Virus record (IMG/VR): IMGVR_UViG_3300025598_000090
Span: 1-36,710 of that record
Length of the DNA: 36,710 bases
Strand: one strand, 5' to 3'
Source of the DNA: a virus
Part shown: positions 1 through 12,100 of the stretch, piece after piece
How positions within the stretch are numbered: position 1 is the stretch's first letter
Layout: each line of letters opens with the position of its first letter
Translations under genes and position numbers: made by a program
The notes under the pieces: generated by a model
Seen by the model: only the letters and a program-made list of their open reading frames with translations
The model's database searches: none
Told to the model about the DNA's origin: nothing

Positions 1-123
1 CTCGGTAAACACTTTCTTAGTGTTTGGGTCAAATATCTTTAAAAATCCGTCAACATTCACTGCGCCGGTTTCATTTGGCTTTTTTTCAGAGTTGACAGGT
101 ACTTCAGGTTTAGTATTTTCCAT
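1..123 (-). CDS. Partial phage protein, N-terminal 41 residues only
   Basis: An open frame starts at ATG (complement of 121-123) and runs off the left edge without a stop. The visible protein begins MENTKPEVPVNSEKK and continues to GFLKIFDPNTKKVF. A 'G-x-x-KIFDP-x-x-x-x-VF' stretch resembles the start of a small conserved protein found near baseplate genes in other T4-like phages, but I do not know its role. It lies 42 bases after the giant gene and has its own AATAAATA late-promoter-like element 12 bases before the ATG, so it is probably expressed late as a virion or assembly protein. No clear Shine-Dalgarno sequence is seen. The frame is convincing because of promoter, position and codon use; the function is open. 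Confidence 0.7.
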   Translation of the reverse strand, partial: MENTKPEVPVNSEKKPNETGAVNVDGFLKIFDPNTKKVFTE

Positions 124-135
124 AATCTTATAGTT

Positions 136-143
136 TATTTATT
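136..143 (-). promoter_or_regulatory. Late promoter-like element AATAAATA
   Basis: Read on the minus strand this is AATAAATA, one base from the T4 late promoter TATAAATA. It lies in the 42-base gap between the giant gene and the gene leaving the window, 12 bases before its ATG. Three near-identical elements precede other minus-strand transcription units here, which supports a real gp55-dependent promoter. Confidence 0.55.
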
Positions 144-165
144 CAGTTTTTGAGCGCCGAAAGAC

Positions 166-3100
166 TTATTCACCTTTAAAAAACCTAGCTGATGCTGACT
201 CATCTAGCTGTAAATATGTGTTTTCCGCAGGTGTATACCATGATATTCCGCGATTTACAAGTACTAATATCTCAGATCCTGCTTTAGGTGCCGTGTTAAA
301 TTGAATAACCACAGGATCTTCGTTGACCACAGAGTAGTTTCCAAACTGTAGAATTCCTCCTACAAAAACCTGTACAGCAACATCAAGTGGCTGCCAATAT
401 GCTATATTGTTTAACAAAATATGTTGCGGAGTTGATTTTTTTGCTCGATAATTTTTATTTGCCGATTTAACTATTGTTCCAGCGGAGTAAGAATTTGTCT
501 GTGTCCATACTACAGTATCAGCTGTTCCTAATCTAATATCTACGGCAGTAAATTGTGTTTCGATTCCGTCACCTAACGCATGGTTACTTACCGCGTAATT
601 TTGTAAATTAGAAGGTAACAAATTAACCTCGCCCATATTATATACCAAAGAATTTACATCATGGTTAGTGACCGCAGTTCCTGCTGTGCCGCGCAATAAT
701 CCGCTGACACTGTTATTATCATAATCTATATCTCTGTACATTATTCTTTCGCTGTCAATGGTTACAATACCCCAAAGATTATTTGCAAAGTCTGGTTTTG
801 ACAATGCCGTTACATCGGTTAGATACATTACATCATCTATTTCAGATAATAAAGAAGTAAGCATGGTAGTTGATGCTTTTGACATACGGTAAGTTGCTTG
901 TACTCCGCGCATGTCTTGGAATAAACGGAATTCCAAGGGCTCTGGAACTACAATATCTGTCATTTGCGTTATAACTACGGTATCAGTTGGACTAAGTAAT
1001 CCAGAAGTTAATGTTAATAATGATCCGTCAACTGTATAATCTATATAAGAATTTAATAACTTTCCATTTAATGACACATATAATCTATCAATATTTTGTA
1101 CTGTTCTTTTCAAGTCTAAATCATTTATTGTTGCTACTATCTTAGTAGCAAAGTCAAATGTTCCGGCAGCATTTGTAATTACTCCGGTATCAAAAGGAAC
1201 ACTAGCAAATCCTTCTGGTAGTGGAGTATTGTCAATGGTATAACTAAAAGAACCTAATTCCTGCGTGTAATCTCCGGTGTCAAAAGGTGTTGAGTCAAAC
1301 CCTTGGGTTATTAAGTCTCCCTCTGTTACAGGACCAACGAATACTTGCGTCAACAATTGTTGCTCATTAATGTCATTGAATGATGTTATTGTAATTAACG
1401 CATCATCTGTAGGTAACAACCCACCATTAGGATTAATGTCTAAAATCTTAGATTCTGGATCAATGATAAACTGAGCATCACGTGTAACCGCAATGTAAAT
1501 AACCTTATCTAATGCTGGTGCTGTTATAAAAGTTAACGATGTTCCGGTAATTATGGGATTAATAATATAAGATGAAGAATCTTGTTTTATGCTGTTAACA
1601 TAAACAACAACATCATCATTGGTTATAGTACGCTGGTTGAATCCTAATCGTTGTGGAAGCATGAATTCTTGGCTAACACCGTCGCCTGTATAAACAGCAC
1701 CTGCTGGTGGTCGAGCTCTTTTTCCGGCTATAGTAACGATGGCATTTACTGGGTTAGTATAAATCATACTGCTTTCAATAAGATAACTTAAATCAACTGA
1801 GTTAGCAGTAATAACTTCTGTTACAGGAATACTCCAAGAATGATATGTTTCTTTGCTTTGGATTATTGCTGGTGCTATGGCAACTACTGTAATATAGTCA
1901 GCTTTTGTATAATGATTTTTAAATCTAATAATTGTAGATTGATATTCACCTTGTACTGGGCTGTAATTCCAAAGATTATAATCAAATGATCCTGAATCAT
2001 CTGTAGTGTCACCTGAATCAAATCCTTGTGTATCAAAATTTTCAGATCCGTATGTCATACGTGGTAAGTAAACACCATTGACAAAAATAACAAATTCTTG
2101 AATTGTATCAAGATACAAAGGAACTGTAATTTGATTGTTTGCGTCTGTCCCAATGTAGGCATTTTTGAATACTTGATTGCCACCACCTATTTCATATACA
2201 TAAATTGCCAATAAATCTTTGTCGACAACTTTTATTCTAGCAGGAGTTAACATAGTAATAACTTTGTTAACCCAATCAACAGTATAATCAACTCCCTCAG
2301 CTAATAAAATATTTTTTGTTTCGTTAACAATATTCAAAGTAGTAGGATACCACAAGTTACTAGCAAAACTAATTGTCAGTGAAGTTGCGTCGTACACTAC
2401 TCTTTGTAAATTCTGGGGGAAACCATGTCCTTGATTCAACCAGCCTGCTCCTGGATTGGTGTACACACGCATATCCAAGGTATCAAATTCTATGCCCGGT
2501 ACCAATTCTTCCGGCGCGTGACTGGAATATTCATCAATGTACGCACCGCCTGACACATTTATGTCAGTAGCTCGTGTGCCTAAATATACATCACGGTAAG
2601 CACTTTTAAATATAGTGTCTAATATTCCAAGATCATAAGTTGGCTGTCCGTTATCATCGATTGAAATATTATCATAGGGGTTGATGTCATAGTTGCCACG
2701 GTCAAATCCAGTATTTTGATTAAATCTAGGAGCTTGTACATGTACTCCAGGGTAGTCAATGCCATTGATTAGTAATGGCAAGGATAAGCCTGGTGTAGAT
2801 GAGCCTGGGGCATAGTGAAATAATGTACGATCGATGCCGCTTAATTCGCTTGCAGCAACACTAGTCCAGTTAGTAGTATCAAATGTTGCGCTAGATCCCG
2901 TGACAGTAGCTTTCCATACCGCTCCATTATAACTTACTTTGTCTCCTAAGACATAATGAGTACCAGCTTTCCATTCAGATATGCCTGATCGATATTCATA
3001 GCGGTCATATTTAATGGTGGTTTTAAATTCTCTAACTGGAGAATTTCCTAAACGAGCAACAATAGTTGCTCTAGTGCCTTTATAAGTTAAAGACACAGTG

Positions 3101-6100
3101 CCATTACTAACGCTATTGGTGTCTAACGGTTCTATCAATCCCAACATGCCATCATTGAGTACCAAGTAAATGTTATTGGTGCGTGTGATGATATAATTTC
3201 CTGCGCTGACTGTTAAATTAGACTCCCAAGTAATACAATTATCTGGCAAACCGCCACTAGATATTGTAACTATAGGAGTTGTTGTATATCCATTGCCTGG
3301 ATTAACAATGGTAACAGCGGATAATTCACCTGTGCTATTCACAACCACTGTTATCTCGCAATTTCCACTAGTAGTAATAGTTGGAGTAAATGTATAACCA
3401 GCACCAGAGTTAATAATTTCAACATTAACTACACTATAAGAGTAATTATTATACCACTGGCTATATAAACTCGGTGTTGCCCACACAGGTGATCCAGCAA
3501 TAGTATCACTGGCAATAGAATAATGAGGAGTTACTGCTGTATCATACGGTGTTAAAATTGGGCTAGTAAATTGTGGTACAGTTAACGAAGTATTCCAGTA
3601 GGCTGGTATATCATAATCAGTCATGTCACCCGAAAATACATCAATACCATCGTATATCAAATTAATTTGTCGTGTTTGAACGTGATATGGTTTTACTTCT
3701 TGAAAATACTCTGTCACAAAATCTTGATTGTCTTCGACATACGTAGGATAAGGCAACAAAGAACGAATGTTATGGTCGATATTGACATAGCTGGTTTTTA
3801 CTAACCAATCTGGGTTAGTGAATTCACTATACACATAGTTAAACATTAAAATTAAACTGCTATTACGTTCGCTCAGTAAATCGTCGATATAAATTTCTTC
3901 ATTTAATGCTTGAATTATATAACGAGTTTCGGTTTGCGGAGATTTATCAAAATACTGCGAGTCAAATACTTCTCCATCGAAGCCAAACTTACCTAATGAA
4001 TAATTCCACAGTTCTTCGGAAAATTGTATGGTTCCGTCTTCTAAACCAACACGGGTCCAATCTTTAACAGGATCGGTTCCGGTTCGAAGATAAATTTCCC
4101 ATAATCCTATTCCGTTATTAATAACACGTACACTGGCACCGACTGGTACTATATTGTAACTCAAGGTTACCAGCTGGCCGTAATTTTGTACTGCTGCCAA
4201 CGGAGCAATACTGCTGTTATAGCCAGTTTGATACCAGTTTGCTTTATACCAATATAATTTAGTGTCATAACTTTGTATTCGAATCAGTGACAACGTTTTA
4301 TCTAATTGCACTTGATAAATTGTCCAAGAGCCATTTTGACTACTGTCATTAAGAACTAAAAATTTGTATCCTACCGGAACAACACTAAGATTTTGATAAC
4401 TTAAGATTTCTAAATTGGCGACTTCTACATCCCAAGCTCTGGTTCCAACTGATGGTATAGTTTCAACAGAATTAAGCAGATTAAAACTACGTGTTTCTGC
4501 GATTGGATACTGTAGCAAAATAGCATTTGCTCTTTCTAAATAATTTTGCAATGCTATAAATCTGTCAGCAAACATACTTTGTCTAGGTCTGACTTGAACG
4601 CCATATCGCATGCCTGGACTTAGCAAAGGATCAGGCACTAGGTTACCTGCTGTATCAACTCCGCAAAGACTATCTTGAAATTTTCGATATAGTTGATCAT
4701 TTAAAAACGAATCTGTTATGCCATCACTGATAAGCTGATACTCTTGATGAACCGCACCATCAGTTAGTTGACGATCAAATCCTATACTTAAAATAGTATC
4801 AGTTGAGTTTAATATATTTTGTGCGTTGTAGATAGCAATAGTAGAAGCGTTGAGTCCGGCAATGTAAGGTAATCCACTACTACGAGGATCAATAATATAA
4901 TTTGAAATAGCACTAGCACTCAGTGTTTTGCCAGAATCCGTTGATATTGTCGTTATTCCCTTTACCCAGAAATAATACAATGTTTGAAAAATATTATTTT
5001 GTCCTAGTTGAGAATTTATGCTGTAACTAATTGTACTCAACGGTGTACCTGGCCCGGTATACCCAGCAGGTGTTGTTAAACTTTCTACCCATTGATATAC
5101 ATCTATACTGCTTCCAGGAAAAGTCGTTCCCCATCTGCGACTTGAGTATACAATATCATCTTGATTCGGATCAATAAAACGAACCGTATTTGTATCCCAC
5201 CACATTTCGCCAACGTGATCTTTGCCCCATACATTACCATTGTTATGTACAGATCCATTGTTGTATTGAGCAGGATCAACGGCTCCTGTATAGTCAATAT
5301 TGCTGTTAACAATCCCTAATATCTTACCTTGTAGTGGATCGAAAAAATCGAAATACGTTTGTTTTCCTGCGTTGGCAGTAGTGTTAACCCCGCTAGCTTG
5401 TCCACCATCGTAAGCAAACACACTGTCAATTTTAGATATATCAACCACAGGTTGTTGTGATCGTATAACTTGCCATGCTGGTGTGTTACTAGGATTATCT
5501 AGTACTGTGATTGATGGGATTCCATCAACATTAGTCACTGATCCGCCAGTTGCTGTTACCAATGCCACCCCGTTTATATAACTAACCGCTGTACCAAATT
5601 CATATCCTAGTTGAAGATTCTTGTTATAAAGTTGTTGACCGAATACAAATTTTCCTGGGTTGTTGATATTGGTTGTGCTACTAGGAAAATAATCATAACT
5701 ATAAACTACACCACTATTATTAATAGGGTTAAAAATACCAGTGCTGTGTTCGTCGAAATAAGTTTTGCTACCATCAAAAGTAGTAGTTTCATAAACATTA
5801 CCATTTTTAGCACCTACTATTAAATTAACAGAGTTGGTATTAATTGCTATAGAACTACCAAACTGAGCATACACTGCCGGAGCCGGGCTTACTATTTGTT
5901 GTGCTAAAGTAAACGTTTCGAAGCCTAACTGTGAGAATACAGAATTGCTCAATCCAGGCAATACAGTAAGCATGTTATTAGCAGTAGCAGACTTGGTATT
6001 TTTAACCGTTATGATTAGTTTACCAGAGATTACCTTTATTGTATTTCCTACCGGAAGTATGTCTAAAAGATATAGTTGTTGTGTAATAGGATCATACGTG

Positions 6101-9100
6101 TAATCAATTCCTGCTAGTGCTTGTTGTTCATTAATATAAACTACTGTGTTATACGAGCTGGCATTTGAATACAACGATCCGACATAATAAACTTTTGATA
6201 CACCGTCTGTGGCAAACGTTAAATCAGCAGAAGTAGTTGCTGTTACGTTAGGTATATTGACAGCATTAATAGCATCAGCTAGTCCTAAAACATTATTCAT
6301 AGGCATAGCCGGCACAGTGACAATATAATTATTAACCCGAATCGTACCCGACGGTGTTAACACAGGATTGGCAATCAATGATGTTGTGATCCCATATACT
6401 CTAGATTGATTAATCAAATAATCTACTGATCCAGCTTGTGGTACGTAAGTACTGTCAAACGGTGCTCCTACGTATATACCATTGTTTAATGCATTAGTAG
6501 CCAATGATTTACCATAAGCCGCTTCATAACTTGGTGTTGCTGAAATAATCTGCTGTATTTGCTGTATTTGATTAGTTTCAATTTCAATTATATCACCATA
6601 ATTAAATGCTATATTAGAAAACACAATGTTATTTCCAACTAAAGTAAATTGACCAGTTGGAGTTAAAGCAGTATTAGTTAATGCTACAGAGTTTACCAGT
6701 ACACCCGGAATTTGTAATATATTTCCTGGTACCGTGTACGTCATTTGTGCTGTATTTGATACTGAAAAACGTACTACTGCTCTGTCAAATATATAAGTTG
6801 TTCCTGCGTTAACTATATTATTCACAGTGGCATTAGGTGCTCCTATTATTATCTGACGACCATCTGTAGTGGTAGATACAGTAGCTCCGAAATCATCGCC
6901 TGGAATTGAATTAGCAGATGTAATGGTACTGACGTATTGCCAATAACTTGCTGCCGACACCGTTATATTAGATCCTGCGGACGGCAGAGATGCGTTGTTG
7001 AACAATATAGTTTGAGTAACCGTGTCAAAAGTATAGTCTAAGTAAGGACGTTGTATTTGTTGATTTACAGTTATAGTAAAACTATAAATGCTAGTAACAG
7101 TATATAACAAGTTACCTATATTATACGATCCTGTGGTATTTTGTATAGCTGTGCCAGTCACAGTGAATGATGTAATTGCTCCAAAATTAACAGCAGTAAC
7201 AACAATGGTTATATCATTAGCGGGAGAAGCCGCACCAAGTCGAGTTCCTGCGATTGTAATAACATCGTCAACTGCATAAAAATATCCTGGCTCACTAAGA
7301 GTAACAGCATAAATTCCATGAGTATTTTTTACATCAAATACAGCACTATATCCATTGCCTGAAGTAGTATGTTGCGTTACATTTGCATAATCATTATAAT
7401 CTAATTGTAGTGCTCGTCGGTTTTTAATAATCAACGTTTGATCAACCAGCGCAACATTTAAAAATACATAATCTTTATCAATAGTATAATCTCTATTATA
7501 AACTAAGTATATGCCATCTAATATAACAATCAGTTGACCGGGTAAATGATAATTAATTTGTACGGCATTAGAATACTGATATTGATTAGTTGAGCTAGAT
7601 ACTGTGTACGTTATCGACTGAGCAATATGTATAACCCTTTGATAAGCAAAGACAGAATTAATGCCTGGCGCTCCTAAATACATCCAATTTTCGTCAGAGC
7701 TGATTATGCCAGATTCAGCAAATCTAGCTGGTAAAATATTATTAGGGTCTTGACTATCTGGTACCAACAATTGAAGTTGAGAGTACGCCCCAACTGAGTT
7801 ATGATATATGGTTACAGCGTATCCTAGGTTTGCCAAACTGGCACTGGCTCCGGCTACTGCCCAATTATTGTTACCAATAGAAATCATATTTCCGTAGCCA
7901 GCGGTTCCTCTTGCTGTTAAAGTCAGTGACGTGATAAAATCATAATCAGTAGTTCTTCCTCTAGAATAAACTAGTATAGAACCTGCTCCTTGCTGTAAGT
8001 TTGGCGCTCCGACTAGTGCTTCTGAATTATCAGTTGCTTGGTCTACAGCAACACCGTAACGGAATGTTGGATTATATCCCGGAACGATTGTTGAATTAAT
8101 GGTAAACGGACTTTGTTTTTGTAAGGTCTTCCAATGCCCAGTCCCGTCGTCATCTGTCCAAACAATTGCTCCGGGTACTAAAGAGTTTACAAATGGTAAT
8201 GTGGCAATGTCGCTTGCTTGACTAACGCGAGCATTTTGTAAATGAAATACTAATCCAGTACCTGTTACTGACGTTGAATTTGTGTTTGTAAACGTAAACG
8301 ATATGGTGATTGAATTTATACTAGGGGCATTCAATACTCTATATACGCCATTAACCCCTTGATTAAAATACTTAATGACGACTAAATCACCCGTTGATAA
8401 ATTATGAGCTTGGTTGAATAACGCCAAGCTGGTTCCATTGAGATTGTCAGACAACTGAATCAAGTTGCCGTCAAGCTCGGCTACACGGTAAACCCCCCAA
8501 TCATAACTACTGGCTTTAGCAACCCAAACATAAGTACCAATTCCTATGTTATCAATGTCGGCATCAATAGTCGTTGGGTCTTTGATATCAAAAACAGTGA
8601 CATCTACATCATCTAAACATACATAACCTGCCGTCGGCAATGACGCAACTTTATTAGAGTTTTCATAAGTGACTGGCAATATGTCTGTTGTTGTTATGTT
8701 ATAGCTTTCTTTCCATAAATTAGACAAATATACTGATTGATTAGCTTGACTAATTTCACCTGGTAAAACTACTTGGACCGTCGAAGGATTGTAATTTAAT
8801 AAAGATTCATTAAGTTGTATCTCAACGTAGCTTTTGCTAGATTGAGCACCGTAAGTTCCCGATAAAACTCCCCAATTTTCATAGATATAATATTTTCCTG
8901 ATTCTTTACCTAAGTCAGCATTGTTAAATATTTGAGCGGCAGTTTTAGTACCTTTGGCAGCAATATACTGTTGATATAATTGTACTTGAGTTATATCATT
9001 TAGGTTCATGTCAGTCATAAACTGACGTGGTCGAAAACCTATTAATCCAAACGCAAATAAATCAACGTCGCTGGTTAAATTAGCTTGGTGAATATCATAA

Positions 9101-12100
9101 GCACTAACTAATTGATCAGCTTTATTAGCTAAATTAGGCAACATGCCTTTATCAATCAGCTGATATTCTGTTTTAATCCAGTCAGCATAATTGAATACCG
9201 CTTGTGATTCACTGATTGTAGTGGCTTGCCAATAGTTATTTTTATAAAGAACAATCGAACCTTTTGTATACTTTATATTAGGTTTCCACTCAACTACATT
9301 ATTTAAATTAAGTATAAATCCTTGTGCGTTTAATTGCCCGTCCCATTCAGTAGTAGTCGAAGCAAGTAAACTTAGCCTAGATTGCCGAGATGCTGTTACT
9401 GAATCATAAATTAAATCATTAAATTGACTAATATTATTGAATACTATTATATTTTCATAATTAGTAAATTTTAATGTCAAGTAATTAATAGTTTGACCGC
9501 TAGTAGATGTTACTGAAAATTCATTACCATTCCTTGTCACAATCATTGTACTTACGTCAATTACTTTGTGTGTTTGATCTAATAACATATTTTCAGGAGT
9601 CAAACTAGATATTGTATCAACAATACTAATCGGTTGTCCTGCGGTTATCGTAGTAGCACACGGATTTAAATTAATCATTGTGCCGGTTTTCCATCCTTGG
9701 GCGGCAAAATTTAAAAATTCTTGAGACATCTGTAGCCAATTTAATGTATAACCATTGGCGACATTGTTAAATATTAACCCTTGACTTTCCAGCCATACTC
9801 CATACCCTAGTAAAAAATCACATACACTGGCTGTGCTGGTAAAAGTATATCCATACGGTATTTCATTTGTATTACTAGTATACTGACTAGGTATCTGAAC
9901 TGAGATATTTCCCGCGGTAATTGTCTGATAAGTTCCTCCGGGAATACTCACTGCAGTTTTAAAGTAAGGATGTAAATTACTGTATCCATATACCGTATAT
10001 CCTGTTAAATTATTTGGTAACAAAGACATTGTTATGATTACGGCACTATATATGATTTGATTAAAAGGTTGGTTTTTGTAAAAAATCAAATCATAGCTAG
10101 TCGGTGGTATTAGTAAACTTTGATTGCTTGAACTTGGCCCCGCACGTTCTGAATAAATTTCTAAGTAAGCTTGATCAGTAAATGAAGCTAATCGATAACA
10201 TAAACGAACATCTAAATTCGCTAGATCAGCTACCAACACTGATGTAGAATTAACTCCAAATTGATTGTTGTAATCAACAATCCAATTAATATAACTTGCC
10301 TTACTTGCTCCGCTACCGTAGATTTCTAATCCACTAGCATTTAATCGATAACGACGATTGTATAGATATTGACCTAATGTGGTATCATAACGATATAAAT
10401 CTCGATCAGCAAATAAAGAAAAGAACTGAGCTGGTTTGGTAAGAGCCAACAACCGCATGATGGCAAATGGATACGACGATGACTTCCACCATGATGCTTC
10501 TGCTTGACCCCCGTCTCCTGTAGTCCAAGACTTTGAAAAAGTTGAAGCGTCCGTAGTGCCCCAAACTAAACATTTATCTGGTGACAATAAATGTCCTTCT
10601 GAATCAACCGGTATTATTTTACTCAATCCGCTACGTTTGTATTCAGGTAGTATATACGGACCAGTGATGTCGCCAACAATACCTGCTTCCAAGTCATCCC
10701 ACAACACGGTGTTGCCTGAAGTATACGGAGCTGGACCATATCTGCTGGTCCACCAGGTTGGTTCTTGTGAAAATCCCACCATTTCCCAAGGTGTGAGATG
10801 TGGTGTTTCAGTGTCGTAGAAATATCGATAAATTCCTCTCCAGTTGCCTTGTAGGAATTTTTTGTTGTCAAGTCGATTGGATGTTTGACTGTAGTTGTAG
10901 GTAAACGGATTAGACGTTTTATATGCGGCATGAGTAGTGTAATTTACTTTGTTTTGTCCTACCCACGATAAAAAATCTTCATTTAATATTTGTGTTACTT
11001 CGTCATAATTGTAAGAAGTTTGACGGAAAAATCCTGGCAACAAAGCAGTGGTCTGTGCTGGGTAAAAATTAGGATTAACTTCTTCTGTGGTTAATGGGAT
11101 CGGATTATCATCGACTTTAATGTTGTTAAAAATTCGTTTTTCAAACTCTAACAGTACATCGTCACGTATATCTCCGAATGTAATAGTAATGCTTCCGTCA
11201 TGACCACGAATAACGTCCACTGACCCAGTAGCATAAGTAGTGTCTGTATAGCGTTCTGGTGTATAAACCGGATACAATCCCATTTTGCTAGGAGTATTTG
11301 GGCACCAATTGCCTATGGTATTTGAATATTCATTTATTGTAACTACATCTCCGATATTCAAAGTAACTAATATAGTCAACTTAGGACTGTAAGACGATAC
11401 TGTATATTCTACATTGCGTATTAATAAACGATTATTGACATAAACCAATAATCCTAAATAATTACTAGCTGTAAAATCATAAGTTTGCTTGGTATTAAAA
11501 ATATTTGCGGTAATTGGATTTACTATTGTCGTGTTAGTTATATAGTTAACTCCTGAAGGTAGCATGTCGCTCCAGTAAAAACTATTAGACCCGGTTAGAG
11601 TTTTTGTTATTGTTTGTATTGCGGCATCGAGTATACTACTGACCGTTTGTGTACTGTTTATATCTAGTTGTGTTACCGCAGTTAATAATTTATGTTTATA
11701 CTTGATGTATTCACGACTATTGTAGCTTAAAGCAGAAAATATATTGTAATTTGTCGAACGTAAAAAATATCCTGCTAGTGTCAATGGCGACGATTGTTGT
11801 AATATTTGCTGTCCGTAAGGAACAATATTTCCTAAATCTCGTGTATTATTAGGCCCGTTTATTACTCCGTTGAACGAAACTAAGTTTTCACATATGGTAG
11901 TATAATGTTCTCTCACCGTTCCTAATGTAAATTGAGCGCTATTGGTATTAAAAGGATTATTTTCAAGATTAATAGGTACTTGATAAAACGCTTGATTGCT
12001 TACTTGATCACTATATACCAATACCTCAATAATGTCACCTGTAACATATCCTGCTCCAGTTAATGTAATTACTGTGGTTTGAGTCTTTGGGTTAATTGAC

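Noticed and set aside
10623-10931. A 102-codon minus-strand open frame
   Set aside because: It lies wholly within the giant gene in another frame and its composition reflects that gene; no start signal or homology is visible.
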